From NCBI GenBank assembly GCA_035373905.1, contig DAOSOK010000027.1, positions 10,998 to 74,997 on the forward strand: a stretch of 64,000 nt of DNA, written 5' to 3'. Of the stretch, positions 42,465 to 51,728 are shown in pieces. Positions within the stretch are counted from its first letter, which is position 1. The number at the start of each line of letters is the position of its first letter. A model generated the notes under the pieces. It saw only the letters and a list, made by a program, of their open reading frames with translations, had not been told where the DNA came from and did not search any database. This DNA comes from Candidatus Ozemobacteraceae bacterium. GTDB taxonomy: Bacteria; Muiribacteriota; Ozemobacteria; Ozemobacterales; Ozemobacteraceae. The translations under genes were made by a program, and so were the position numbers.

Positions 42465-43610
42465 ATGTCGTCCATCCTATTCGATAATGTTCGGGTCTAC
42501 CTCAGCGGTGCATTTTTTCCCGCTCAGAAAGTTCTGATCGAGAAAGGCAAGATCGCTGCGGTCGGCTCGAAGGTTCTGAAAAACGTCGAGACGGTCATCG
42601 ACGGTCAGGGAAAATACCTGATCCCGGGCCTGATCGACGCGCACACGCACCTGGGTCTCACCGATCACGGCTACGGCCTTTCGGGCTCCGATCTCAGCGA
42701 GGCGGCCGATCCGATCACCCCGCATCTGCGGCCCCTCGACGCGATCAAGATGCGCTCGGATTCCCTGTGCGATGCGAGGCGGTCCGGCATCTCCGTGTGT
42801 CTTGTCTGCCCCGGCCACACGAACCTGATCGCAGGTCAGTGCTCGATTCTGAAGACCTACGGGAATTCGGCCGACGTCGGGCTCATCGTCGAGCAGGCCG
42901 GCATCAAGGTCTGCTTCGGGGAAGAGCCCAAGCAGACCCTGCTCGGCCGCAAGGCGTTTCCCAGCACCCGGATGGGCATCGCCGCGTTGCTCCGTGAAAC
43001 GTTCATGAAGGCACAGGATTACCACGACCTGAAGCAGTCGAAGAAAGGCCTGCGCGACCGCATCATCCAGATGGAAGCGCTCGGCCCCGTTCTCGACGGC
43101 GCGGTGCCCCTGCGTGCTCATGCCCAGCGGCTCGAGGACATCATGGCGGCGGTCCGGCTCGCCGACGAGTTCAAACTCAAACTTGTCATCGAGCACGGGA
43201 TCGAGGCCTACAAGGTCGCCGACATTCTTGCCGAGAAGAAAATCCCCGTCGTGCTGGGGCCGCTTCTGGTCGCCGAGCGTTCGACCGAACTGCGTGACCG
43301 CATCTTCTCGAGCGTCGTCCAGCTTCTCGATGCCGGCGTCGAAGTCGCCCTCACCTGCGACTACCCGGGCCTGCCGGTCGAAACGCTCCGCATCGCCGCC
43401 GCCATGGCGGTTCAGTTCGGCCTCGACGAGAAGCGCGCCCTGCAATGCATCACCGAGACGCCGGCCAAGATGCTCGGCATCGCCAACCGCGTCGGTCACA
43501 TCCGCAAGGGCTACGACGCCGACGTCGGTCTGTTCAGCGGCCATCCGCTCGACATCCGCTCGAAGCTTGAGGTTCTGGTCATCGACGGAGAAATCTTCAG
43601 GTTCAATTGA
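42465..43610 (+). CDS. Metal-dependent amidohydrolase, copy 2
   Basis: 381 aa, clearly paralogous to copy 1 along its whole length. It keeps IDAHTHL, LVIEHGIEAY and the aspartate in LTCDYPGLP, but several secondary positions differ: RAHAHT is RAHAQR, DHCTEGH is EHGIEAY and TTDHP is TCDYP. The core ligands remain, so it is probably active on a different or altered substrate. GGGAGAGG lies just before the ATG. Together the two genes form one transcript ended by the strong terminator at 43630-43670. Confidence 0.87.
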   Translation: MSSILFDNVRVYLSGAFFPAQKVLIEKGKIAAVGSKVLKNVETVIDGQGKYLIPGLIDAHTHLGLTDHGYGLSGSDLSEAADPITPHLRPLDAIKMRSDSLCDARRSGISVCLVCPGHTNLIAGQCSILKTYGNSADVGLIVEQAGIKVCFGEEPKQTLLGRKAFPSTRMGIAALLRETFMKAQDYHDLKQSKKGLRDRIIQMEALGPVLDGAVPLRAHAQRLEDIMAAVRLADEFKLKLVIEHGIEAYKVADILAEKKIPVVLGPLLVAERSTELRDRIFSSVVQLLDAGVEVALTCDYPGLPVETLRIAAAMAVQFGLDEKRALQCITETPAKMLGIANRVGHIRKGYDADVGLFSGHPLDIRSKLEVLVIDGEIFRFN

Positions 43611-43629
43611 GCCGCTTGTATTGCAAGAG

Positions 43630-43670
43630 ATATACAGCCCCCGGAATCATTCCGGGGGCTGTATATTTTT
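43630..43670 (+). terminator. Intrinsic terminator of the amidohydrolase pair
   Basis: ATATACAGCCCCCGGA and TCCGGGGGCTGTATAT form a perfect 16-bp stem around ATCAT, followed by TTTT. Confidence 0.95.
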
Positions 43671-43708
43671 AAGAATTTCTCTGCGACGAGTTCCTGGAAG
43701 GACGGTCG

Positions 43709-43849
43709 TCAACGTGCGAGCGCCTGCAGGGCCAAACCGGCCGCGCCACCGTTGACGATCCACATGACAATGAGCGTCAGGACCATGGCCGCTCGCAGAA
43801 TCGGTGTCACATCAGGTTCGCTGCCGACTCTCTCGTATATCACCCGCAT
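43709..43849 (-). CDS. Possible 46-residue single-TM protein starting inside a repeat
   Basis: Frame MRVIYERVGSEPDVTPILRA with a hydrophobic helix (AAMVLTLIVMWIV) and a short tail. Its first codons lie in the dispersed repeat, and no ribosome site was seen. Listed because composition is protein-like. The rest of 43611-44001 holds only the terminator and the repeat. Confidence 0.25.
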   Translation of the reverse strand: MRVIYERVGSEPDVTPILRAAMVLTLIVMWIVNGGAAGLALQALAR

Positions 43850-43921
43850 ACTCGATACCGTTCGTGCTGAGTTTGTCGAAGCACGAATGCACTCGCCCTT
43901 CGACAAGCTCAGGGCGAACGG
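43839..43921 (+). repeat. Dispersed 83-bp inverted-repeat element, copy A
   Basis: The reverse complement of this 83-bp segment equals 62563-62645 with a single mismatch. Two outer arms (CCGTTCGTGCTGAGTTTGTC and GACAAGCTCAGGGCGAACGG) face each other around ATGCAC, and each arm is itself weakly palindromic around CTTCGACAAGCTCAG, giving a clover-like fold. A tail, ATCACCCGCATACTCGATA, is shared too. Confidence 0.92.
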
Positions 43922-44001
43922 CTGTGCCTTGTCGGTCTGGAGGAATTATATTTTTCTCGTGATAGCTATTGCCTAACATACGAGACGAGTAGCAACAGAA
44001 C

Positions 44002-44685
44002 TCAGGAGGTTCGTTTCACATATCGTATCGGGTCGGTCGCGCCGGCGGAGGAGAAGCCGCGGAGGCGGAGAACGCAGGACTCGCAGGTGCCGCAGGCGGC
44101 GTCTTCGCTCTGGTAGCAGCTCCAGGAGAGGTGCAGGGGGGCGCCCAGGTCGAGGCCGCGCCTGACGATCTGGCCCTTGTTCAGGTGCAAGAGGGGCGCT
44201 TCGATGCTGATGCCCGACCCCGGCCGGGTTCCTTCGCGAATGGCGGCGTTGAAGGCATCGATGAAGCTCTCGCGGCAGTCGGGGTAGCCCGACGAGTCCT
44301 CCTCGACGGCGCCGATGAACACCCGCACGGCGCCGATGACCTCGGCCCAGGAAATGGCCATCGCGAGGATGTTGGCATTCCGGAACGGGACGTAGGTGAC
44401 CGGCACCCCCTTGCCGAGATTTTTCGCGTCGGGAACGGCGAGCGTTCTGTCGGTGAGGGCGCTGCCGCCGATCTGGCGGAAATGGCCGGCGTCGACCTCC
44501 AATATATGTTTTGCTTTATAGAATGCAGCCTGGTCGCGGAACGCACGGAGCTCGCGGGCTTCGGTGAGCTGGCCGTAGTTCAGGTGGAACATGGCCAGAT
44601 CGTAGCTCTGCAGGGCGACGGCGGCAGCGACGCACGAGTCCATTCCGCCCGAGGCGACGACGACGGCAAGCTGCTTCCCCGTCAT
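44002..44685 (-). CDS. queC: 7-cyano-7-deazaguanine synthase QueC
   Basis: ATP-dependent enzyme converting 7-carboxy-7-deazaguanine plus ammonia to preQ0 on the queuosine path. 227 aa, with the PP-loop SGGMDS near residue 13, FHLNYGQLTEARE, VPFRNANILAMAISWAE, GAVEEDSSGYPDCRESFI, and the C-terminal zinc site CYQSEDAACGTCESC. The ATG overlaps the queD stop by 4 nt (ATGA), so translation is coupled. QueE is not in the window. Confidence 0.96.
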   Translation of the reverse strand: MTGKQLAVVVASGGMDSCVAAAVALQSYDLAMFHLNYGQLTEARELRAFRDQAAFYKAKHILEVDAGHFRQIGGSALTDRTLAVPDAKNLGKGVPVTYVPFRNANILAMAISWAEVIGAVRVFIGAVEEDSSGYPDCRESFIDAFNAAIREGTRPGSGISIEAPLLHLNKGQIVRRGLDLGAPLHLSWSCYQSEDAACGTCESCVLRLRGFSSAGATDPIRYVKRTS

Positions 44686-45050
44686 ATCGAATACTCCGCG
44701 ACGTTGCGGTCGGTTTCCCAGAGGCGCACGGCCAGCACCTGGACACGGTTGGTGCCGACGACGCGAACGAGCTCGTCGAAGAAGAGTTTCGCGAAGTTTT
44801 CGGCCGTCGGGGGAATACGGTCGAACGGCGCGATTTCGTTGACCATCCGGTGATCGAACCGGTCACACAGCTCGCCGAGCGCTTGCTTCAGCACGGCGAA
44901 ATCGACGACCATTCCCTGGTCGTCGAGCGTTTCGGCTCCGACAACGGCCTGCACGAGCCAGTTGTGACCGTGCAGGTTCCGGCATTTTCCCTGGTGATCG
45001 GGCAGGCGATGTGCCGCCGAAAACGACGATTCGGCCGTTATTTTATACAT
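44682..45050 (-). CDS. queD: 6-carboxy-5,6,7,8-tetrahydropterin synthase QueD
   Basis: Converts 7,8-dihydroneopterin triphosphate to 6-carboxytetrahydropterin. 122 aa starting MYKITAESSFSAAHRLPDHQ. Zinc ligands: the His in SAAHRL and the two in CRNLHGHNW; the catalytic cysteine is in GKCRNLHGH. LCDRFDHRMVNE and PTAENFAKLFFDEL are family signatures. The start is ATG 45050, since the longer frame adds 43 non-homologous residues; the ribosome site is weak. Operon with queC. Confidence 0.95.
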   Translation of the reverse strand: MYKITAESSFSAAHRLPDHQGKCRNLHGHNWLVQAVVGAETLDDQGMVVDFAVLKQALGELCDRFDHRMVNEIAPFDRIPPTAENFAKLFFDELVRVVGTNRVQVLAVRLWETDRNVAEYSI

Positions 45051-45226
45051 ATCGATATACTCACTTTCCGAATTCCGGTTGAAATCCCCGACAGCATATC
45101 CATCCAGCCCCTTTCCGTCAACCGGCAGGCTCGTTCGAAATTCCGTTCTCCTGTTCAACGGGAGCCAGATGGGATACAATTCGTATGGTTGTTTGGCTCA
45201 GGATTTTTTTTCGGAGGGTTGTTCAT

Positions 45227-48046
45227 ATGAACCGGCAGACTCGTCTTTTCACGCTCCTCGGCATCATCGGTCTGTGTGCGTTGTTGATCGGATGCGGAGG
45301 CGGTGGAGGCGGCGGGGTGAACCCGGCCGGAACCGGTTCCAGCCAGCATGTATCCGGGCTTTCCGGGGTCATCTCCTTCGACGGCAAGCCCTCCGCGAAC
45401 ACGGGGGTCTACCTCGTCCGCCAGGAGACGGCGCTGGCCGAGGGCATCGCCCGCCTCGGATCGCTCCGGGCGTCGGTGCGGGCTGACGCGGCTCTCGACC
45501 CCGATGTCGGGGATTTCCGCACCCTGACCGATGTCGATGGCCGGTTTGCCTTTTCCCAGGTGCCGGTCGGGGCCTACAATCTCGTCGCCGTCAAGGATGC
45601 GACGCATCAGAGCATCAAGTCGGTCGTCGTGGGCGAGATGCAGACCGTAAACGTCGAGCTGACCCCCACGGGCAACCTTTCCGGGGTGGTGAACATGCCG
45701 GGCGTCGTCGATCTCTCCACCATCCTGGTCTATCTCGAGGGCACGAGTTACGTCGGAGTGACCGATTCCGCGGGCTCATACATCATGACGAATCTCCCGG
45801 CAGGCTCGTACACCATCATCGCCGCGCGGGGCAACGCCATTTCCGCGAAGGTTCCGGTGACCGTTTCCCCCGCCGCCACCACTCCAGTCCAAACGCTCGA
45901 ACTGGTTCCCCAGGCCATCACCGCGTCGGGAACGATCCAGGGAACGGTCTCGCGACAGGTCCCCACGCCGGGCACCTACCCGACGGTTTACCAGGCGTAC
46001 TCGCCGGCCGGCACCATCGCCCATCTCGCCGGCACGCCGCACGTGGCCGTGGCGGACGCGGCGGGAAAATACCTGTTCGCAGGCGTTCCCCAGGGCAACT
46101 ACACGGTCGTTTTCCCAAGCGACGTGTTCACGGCCAACACGGTTCCGACCGTCACGGTTTCTCCGGGAATGACCTCCACGGTTCCGCTCGTCACCCTGAC
46201 CCTCTCGAGTTCCTTCGCCCCCGGCCAGGGAACTGCCGCGGTCGGCTCGATCGTCGGAACCGTGCGGAAGTCCTCCTTCATTACGCCTGCAGAGACGCAT
46301 GCGGTCGGTGTCCAGCTGACCGGCGCGAATTTCCGGAACTTCATCTACTCCGACCCCGCGGGCGGGTTCGTCTTCCACCAGGTCCCTCTCGGAGCGACGT
46401 ATAACCTGCAGTTCATCGCCGGGAACTACACGACGGCCTCGGCCACCCCGATCTCCGTCGCTCCGGCGAGCCCCTCGGCGAACGCCGGCACGTTCCGGCT
46501 CGATCCGGTGGCGATTGCCCCCGGCCCGGTGCCCGCCATCTCCACCTGCACGGTGTTCATGTCGAGCATGACGATCACCGGCACGAACCTGGCCTCGGTG
46601 ACGACCGTCCTTGCCAACGGGCGACCGCTCCAGATCAGCGCAACCTCGCCGACAGATATCTCTGTCTATACAAACGATCTCATGCCCGGCGATTACCAGA
46701 TCACCGTCATCACGTCCAACGGAATGACGGCCTACGCCCCCGACCTCACCATCATCCCCTTCTCCACCGTGCTGAGCTTCATCCAGACGCCGATCCCGCC
46801 GGCCTCCTACTCGCATGTCGCGGCCCAGCTCGACTGGTTCCCCGTGACGCAGGCCGACAGGTATCACGTCGTCAGGATCAACGGAGCCGCCGAGACATTC
46901 GTTGCCGAGGCGTATGGCACGTCCTTCCGCGTGTCGAACCTTCTTCCCGGAACGACCTACACCTTCGGCGTGAAGCCTGTGGCAAGAAACGGCTTCAGGG
47001 GTCCGGCAACGACGACGACCTTCACCACGAGGTCTTCGCTTTTCAGCATCGCCTCGGCCACATCCTCCGTATTGCCGGCCAATTTCGCCGGCATCAAAGC
47101 CAGGGATACCGGGGACGCCTACATTCTGGACGACGTAAACTCGCGATGGTATGGGTATAACAGCCTGACCCTTTCCGAGTTCGGTCCCAGTACAGCCATC
47201 GGGGGCGGATACACCATGGCCCGTTTCATCCCGGGCAAGAGCGGATCCCCTTCCTACGTCTACGGATTCATCAGCCCGACGAGCACCGGAGCCGGATACG
47301 TCAACGGGTTTTCCTCGATCTCAGCCTATACGCAGAGCCCGGCTCTCGGGACATCCGTTCTCGGCGGAAATTCGATCACCCAGAATCTTGTCACCAATCA
47401 TGTCATCGCCCTCTTGAACGATGGCGGAAACTTTTATTACCTGGCATCCCTGACCTCCGGTCTCACTCTTGTCGGTTCACCGGTAAACATCGGTCTGAGC
47501 GCGAGTTTCAACAATCCTGAAATTCACATGAGTCTCGATGGAAGCAAAGTGTTCATTGCCACTGGGACGGATTCGAATCAGTGTGTTGTAGCGGAATATA
47601 ATTCCGCGAATTTTGTGCTGACACGAACCATTCCCGTGGGTACGAACATCAGCCATTTCTCCGCCAGCCCGAACAACGACAAGTTCATCGTGATTTCCGA
47701 AGCGTTCCTGCCTCCCGAGCAATCCATCCCCCAGATGCAGACATTCAACCAGAGTTTCACCCAGACGAGTTCGAACAACATTACAGGGCTCATTCAGGCC
47801 CAATATGATCATCTGGGACGCATCTGGATGGCCATCGACAATGCCGGCGCCGGTATCATGGTGCAGGAAAACGGGCAAACCTATCAGCAGCTCCTTGAAG
47901 CCGGAGCCACGTTTGATCTTCCCTACTCCATGAACAAGCCAATCATCGCCTTCGACAGCTTCAGGAAGCGCATTCTCGTAACAGCCTATTTTCAGGGTGT
48001 CCTCAAGACGTATTCGATCGATGCCTCCTATCTCATCGGAGGTTGA
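45227..48046 (+). CDS. Large surface lipoprotein with repeated beta domains
   Basis: 939 aa. Signal peptide with lipobox LIGC followed by a glycine run, so an anchored lipoprotein. Several carboxypeptidase-regulatory-like beta domains follow (DVDGRFAFSQVPVGAYNLVA, DSAGSYIMTNLPAGSYTIIA, DAAGKYLFAGVPQGNYTVVF, DPAGGFVFHQVPLGATYNLQ), then an IPT/TIG-like and a fibronectin-III-like domain (about 520-620). The last 320 residues are repeat-poor and may form a beta-propeller. Codon use in that last third is less GC-rich than the rest. GGAGG is nine bases before ATG 45227. Role unknown, likely structural or binding. Confidence 0.82.
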   Translation: MNRQTRLFTLLGIIGLCALLIGCGGGGGGGVNPAGTGSSQHVSGLSGVISFDGKPSANTGVYLVRQETALAEGIARLGSLRASVRADAALDPDVGDFRTLTDVDGRFAFSQVPVGAYNLVAVKDATHQSIKSVVVGEMQTVNVELTPTGNLSGVVNMPGVVDLSTILVYLEGTSYVGVTDSAGSYIMTNLPAGSYTIIAARGNAISAKVPVTVSPAATTPVQTLELVPQAITASGTIQGTVSRQVPTPGTYPTVYQAYSPAGTIAHLAGTPHVAVADAAGKYLFAGVPQGNYTVVFPSDVFTANTVPTVTVSPGMTSTVPLVTLTLSSSFAPGQGTAAVGSIVGTVRKSSFITPAETHAVGVQLTGANFRNFIYSDPAGGFVFHQVPLGATYNLQFIAGNYTTASATPISVAPASPSANAGTFRLDPVAIAPGPVPAISTCTVFMSSMTITGTNLASVTTVLANGRPLQISATSPTDISVYTNDLMPGDYQITVITSNGMTAYAPDLTIIPFSTVLSFIQTPIPPASYSHVAAQLDWFPVTQADRYHVVRINGAAETFVAEAYGTSFRVSNLLPGTTYTFGVKPVARNGFRGPATTTTFTTRSSLFSIASATSSVLPANFAGIKARDTGDAYILDDVNSRWYGYNSLTLSEFGPSTAIGGGYTMARFIPGKSGSPSYVYGFISPTSTGAGYVNGFSSISAYTQSPALGTSVLGGNSITQNLVTNHVIALLNDGGNFYYLASLTSGLTLVGSPVNIGLSASFNNPEIHMSLDGSKVFIATGTDSNQCVVAEYNSANFVLTRTIPVGTNISHFSASPNNDKFIVISEAFLPPEQSIPQMQTFNQSFTQTSSNNITGLIQAQYDHLGRIWMAIDNAGAGIMVQENGQTYQQLLEAGATFDLPYSMNKPIIAFDSFRKRILVTAYFQGVLKTYSIDASYLIGG

Positions 48047-48062
48047 CACCCGACTCCGCGCC

Positions 48063-48947
48063 TCATTCGGCTTCCGGGGCGGTATAGCTCATCACGCGCT
48101 TGCGCCAGCCGGCCAGGAATTTGCGTTCCAGGTCGCGGCGCTCGCGGGGAGCCAGCGACACCCGGCGTTCGAGGACGCGGCAGGCAGAGGCAGCGAACTC
48201 ACGCACCGCCTCTTTCCCTGATGGAAAGCCTTGCATGCCTTCGAGGACCTGGAGGAGCCCCCAGCCCTGGCCGGCATATCGTTCGGCAGGGTTGATTCCC
48301 TCGCCCTTGCAGTTGACGTAATCCATCAGGGCATACAATCCCTGCGGCGTCAGGAACAAGGCATCGAATCTCGACGTTACGGCCGATCGTTCGGATGCCT
48401 CCAGCGTTTCGATGATGCGCGGAAGAGCGTTCGCGAGACGCCGGGCGATGAACTCGGCCTGAAGCGTGATGGTCGTCGCCAGGAAGCTGCGCAGTTCGTT
48501 CATGCGCGGCGAGCGGCGCTGGGCCTCGAATGCGGCTCTCGTCGGCCAGGGGCAGGCGCGGACGTCGGAAAGCCAAGCGGGCACGGCAGCGCCACGCTCG
48601 CGGCAGAAGTCGATCAGTCCCGGAAACGTCTCCTCGAAGCGGTCCCGGCGTCCTTCCGGGTACCAGAGGAAATGGCCGATGCCCAGCGAGGGAAAATCCT
48701 CGCCGTGATTCCAGTGCGTGAGCCCTTCCACCGTGCCCCGGCACTCGTTCTGCCAGATGCGGCGGCCGACCCACAAGGCCTGAAACGGCGTCACCGCATA
48801 GCGTTGCTCACGCTCGACCGCCCGCATCGCAACCGGTTCCTCCGCCAACGCCGGGACGGACCATGACGTCAGGAGGGCGACGAGCACCGGCACGAGTCCG
48901 ATGCCTGGTTTCTGTGTCGATGCTTCGGGCGAGGATGATTTCGTCAT
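48063..48947 (-). CDS. Exported lysozyme-like protein, unknown function
   Basis: 294 residues with an N-terminal signal (hydrophobic core about 16-34, ending ALA-E). The conserved-looking block RIWQNECRGTVEGLTHWNHG followed by FPSLGIGHFLWYP recalls the glutamate-loop and GIGH strand of lysozyme/muramidase folds, and the remaining sequence is largely helical. I recognise it only as a widely shared hypothetical exported family. A peptidoglycan glycosidase role is inference. It is convergent with the big lipoprotein gene (17 nt apart). Confidence 0.65.
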   Translation of the reverse strand: MTKSSSPEASTQKPGIGLVPVLVALLTSWSVPALAEEPVAMRAVEREQRYAVTPFQALWVGRRIWQNECRGTVEGLTHWNHGEDFPSLGIGHFLWYPEGRRDRFEETFPGLIDFCRERGAAVPAWLSDVRACPWPTRAAFEAQRRSPRMNELRSFLATTITLQAEFIARRLANALPRIIETLEASERSAVTSRFDALFLTPQGLYALMDYVNCKGEGINPAERYAGQGWGLLQVLEGMQGFPSGKEAVREFAASACRVLERRVSLAPRERRDLERKFLAGWRKRVMSYTAPEAE

Positions 48948-49029
48948 GTCGTCAGTTTACCAGAAGCGTTTCCGCCTGAAACCCGAAAATCGTATGGAGT
49001 CGACGGCATGGTGTATCATCACACACGAT

Positions 49030-49491
49030 ATGAGCGAGTTCGTGATACGCCCCATGGCGCCCCAGGACGTGCCGGTCGTGGCGGTTATCGAGAGCGAGAG
49101 CTTCCCCTGCCCGTGGCCGGCGGAACAGTTCTCGGAGTGCCTGCGCTTCCCAATGTTTCTCTGCCTCGTTGCGCTGCTGGACGGACATATCGTCGGCTAT
49201 ACCATCGGCATGTGCGAAGACGACGGGGCCATGCACATCCTGGATCTCGCCACGGCGATCGAGTGCCGTCGTCGCGGCTGCGCCCGCGCCCTGCTCCACC
49301 GTCTGTTCGACGAGGCGCGACCGCGCGGCATCCGCATGGCCTATCTCGAAGTGCGCACCCGCAACGCCCCGGCCCGGGCGCTGTATGCATCCGTGGGATT
49401 CACCCAGGCCGAGTTCCTGCCGAACCACTACCCCACCCCGCCCGACGACGGCCTGCGCCTCGCCATCGACCTGCGACCGGAACGCTCGTAA
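49030..49491 (+). CDS. rimI: RimI-type ribosomal-protein/protein N-acetyltransferase
   Basis: 153-aa GNAT resembling RimI, which acetylates the N-terminal alanine of ribosomal protein S18. Motifs: IRPMAPQDVPVVAVIESESF at the start, the substrate loop PCPWPAEQF, acetyl-CoA loop CRRRGCARALLHRLF, and LEVRTRNAPARALYASVGF, the RimI-type R-x-x-N-x-x-A pattern. ATG 49030 is chosen by homology start; the longer frame is not supported. A general GNAT is the alternative. Confidence 0.8.
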   Translation: MSEFVIRPMAPQDVPVVAVIESESFPCPWPAEQFSECLRFPMFLCLVALLDGHIVGYTIGMCEDDGAMHILDLATAIECRRRGCARALLHRLFDEARPRGIRMAYLEVRTRNAPARALYASVGFTQAEFLPNHYPTPPDDGLRLAIDLRPERS

Positions 49492-49512
49492 CGGCGTTCC
49501 GATCGAACGCAG

Positions 49513-50148
49513 TCATCTTCTGCCCAAAACAGCCCGAAGCTGCTCAGCAACCTCTCCGGCGCGGTCGTAGACGAGAGCCTGCATGCCTTCGTTCCTGGCA
49601 GCCTCGACGTAGGCAGGAATATCGTCGAGATAGAGGATCTGTTCAGCCGAGATTCCGGCGGCTTTTTCGAGAGCGTCGCGGTAGATCGCCGGATCGGGTT
49701 TCTGCGCGCCGACCTGGAAGGAGAGAGTGACCTGGTCGAAGAGCCCGAAGCAGGGGTGCTTCGAGATGGTCGCCCGGAAATGGGGCTCGCTCGTGTTCGA
49801 GAGCAGGCCCAGTCGGTACCGGCCATGCAGGGCTTTCATCAGGGCGATCGTGTCGTGGCGCATCACGAACATGTCATTGAATCGCTCGAGAAAATCGGCT
49901 TCGGTGAACGTTTTCCCGATCGCTTCGCCCGCGATGCGCCGGAACGTGTCGCCGTCGATTCGGCCGGTTTCGAGCTGCTCGAGAGGGCCGCGCGGCTCGA
50001 GGAAGCGTCGCAGGAGAACGTCGGGATCGCAGCCGGTTCCCTCACAGAGGCGGCCGGCCGAGCGGCGGTGATCGACGAATTCGAGGACGTTGCCGTAATC
50101 GAACAGCACCATGCGGACGGGGAGCCTGATGGCGGGTTCCTGTGTCAT
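49513..50148 (-). CDS. HAD-superfamily hydrolase (haloacid dehalogenase-like)
   Basis: 211 aa. Motif I VLFDYGNVL, cap domain of helices, motif II LLSNTSEPH, motif III lysine in AQKPDPAIYRDAL and motif IV YLDDIPAYVEAA. These place it in the subgroup with beta-phosphoglucomutase/phosphatase-like cap C1. Substrate unknown. ATG 50148 is preferred; the upstream extension overlaps the promoter zone of the next gene. Convergent with rimI and divergent from the HAD-IG gene. Confidence 0.85.
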   Translation of the reverse strand: MTQEPAIRLPVRMVLFDYGNVLEFVDHRRSAGRLCEGTGCDPDVLLRRFLEPRGPLEQLETGRIDGDTFRRIAGEAIGKTFTEADFLERFNDMFVMRHDTIALMKALHGRYRLGLLSNTSEPHFRATISKHPCFGLFDQVTLSFQVGAQKPDPAIYRDALEKAAGISAEQILYLDDIPAYVEAARNEGMQALVYDRAGEVAEQLRAVLGRR

Positions 50149-50291
50149 GATGCATGAGTATACCCAGTTCGTGACGTTTGTGGTATCATCCCGGCACGAC
50201 AAAGAAAGAAACATCGAGCGGCAGCGCGCACCAGGAGCATCGAACGGTCCCGCGCGGGCAACGCCGCCGGAAACATCCAAGCGAGGTATCA

Positions 50292-51728
50292 ATGTCCAAC
50301 TCTGTGCGCATCAGCGCCGAACAACGCATTTTCGTCAACCGCACCCTCAACATGAACCATATCAAGCTCGTCGGCTTCGATATGGATTACACGCTCGCCA
50401 CCTACAACGTGCCGGCATTCGAGGAGACCGCCTACCGGATCGTCCTCGACAAGCTCGTGAAAGACCTGGGCTACCCAACCGAGCTCCAGGAGATGAAATT
50501 CGATCCCGAGTTCGTCATTCGCGGCCTCGTGATCGACGTCGAACTGGGGAATTTCCTGAAGGTCAACCGGTACGGCTACGTCAAGAAAGCCAGCCATGGA
50601 ACGAAGTTCCTGACGATCGAGGAACAGAAGAAAATCTATCCCTCGACCGGCATCGACCTGGCAGATCCGCGCTATTATATAATACACACTCTATTTTCGC
50701 TCGCCGAGGGCTGCCTGTTCGCCCAGCTCGTCGATCTGTGCGACGCGAAGCAGATCCCGATGAACCTGAAGAAGGCATTCGGCGACATCCGCCGCGCCCT
50801 CGACGACGCGCATCAGGAAGGCAACCTCAAGGGACAGGTCATCGACGACCCCGACCGCTACTTCATCCGCGACCAACGGATGGTCTCAGCGATCCAGCGG
50901 CTGAAGGCGGCCGGCAAGAAGATCGCCATGATCACCAATTCCGACTTCGAGTACAGCCAGAAGGTGATGAACCACTGCTTCGGCCCGTATCTGAAGAGCG
51001 GCTCGTGGCAGGATCTGTTCGACATCATCATCGTCTGCGCGAACAAGCCCGCGTTTTTCCAGCAGCACCAGAAGTTCCTGCGGGTCGACCCGGCGAGCGG
51101 CCTCCTCGCGAACTTCCACGCGCCGATCCGTTGGGGCGGCATCTACCAGGGCGGCAACGCGCGCACGTTCGAAAAGGACCTGGCCCTTTCCCCCTCCGAG
51201 ATCTTCTACCTCGGCGACCATATCTGGGGCGACGTCGTCACCCTGAAAGAGGCGATCGGCTGGCGCACAGGCCTGATCGTGCAGGAACTGGCCACCGAGG
51301 TTCCCGCGCTCGAGCGCAACGCCGACACGCACCGTGAGATCGTCTCCGACATGGAGAAGAAGGAAGAGCTCGAAGACCAGCTGTTCGACATCAAGGAATC
51401 ACTGCGCGGCATCCCGGTCGAAAATCGACCGCCAGAAGCCGAAAGGAAGCGCGAAGCACTGCGGGAACAGATCTCGAAGATCGACGAGCACATCACGAAG
51501 CTGATCAGCGACGAGCAGCGCGATTTCAACAAATACTGGGGCGAGATCATGCGGGCCGGCAACGAGGAGTCGCGGTTCGCAACTCTGGTCGAAAGATACG
51601 CTTGCGTATATATGGCCAGCGTGAGCAACCTGGCGTCATACTCGCCGTTCAAGTATTTCCGGCCGCCGCGCCGGTACATGGCACACGACCCGCTCCACCT
51701 GCTCGAAAGCAGCGCCGAAGCGGACTGA
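50292..51728 (+). CDS. HAD-IG family 5'-nucleotidase
   Basis: 478-aa cytosolic nucleotidase of the HAD superfamily, IG subfamily (related to eukaryotic cytosolic 5'-nucleotidase II). Motif I is GFDMDYTLATYN (nucleophile and acid/base Asp), motif II ITNSDFEYSQ, motif III near FAPWG-like FEKDL, and motif IV YLGDHIWGDVV. The last 130 residues contain a charged coiled coil (EKKEELEDQLFDIKESL, ERKREALREQISKIDEH). The GAGGT ribosome site is five bases before ATG 50292. Its codon patch 50671-50699 uses TAT TAT ATA ATA, unlike the neighbours. Confidence 0.9.
   Translation: MSNSVRISAEQRIFVNRTLNMNHIKLVGFDMDYTLATYNVPAFEETAYRIVLDKLVKDLGYPTELQEMKFDPEFVIRGLVIDVELGNFLKVNRYGYVKKASHGTKFLTIEEQKKIYPSTGIDLADPRYYIIHTLFSLAEGCLFAQLVDLCDAKQIPMNLKKAFGDIRRALDDAHQEGNLKGQVIDDPDRYFIRDQRMVSAIQRLKAAGKKIAMITNSDFEYSQKVMNHCFGPYLKSGSWQDLFDIIIVCANKPAFFQQHQKFLRVDPASGLLANFHAPIRWGGIYQGGNARTFEKDLALSPSEIFYLGDHIWGDVVTLKEAIGWRTGLIVQELATEVPALERNADTHREIVSDMEKKEELEDQLFDIKESLRGIPVENRPPEAERKREALREQISKIDEHITKLISDEQRDFNKYWGEIMRAGNEESRFATLVERYACVYMASVSNLASYSPFKYFRPPRRYMAHDPLHLLESSAEAD

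Noticed and set aside
45051..45226. PreQ1 riboswitch upstream of queD
   Set aside because: Expected from context, but no H-type pseudoknot pattern with the conserved A-rich tail was seen on the minus strand.
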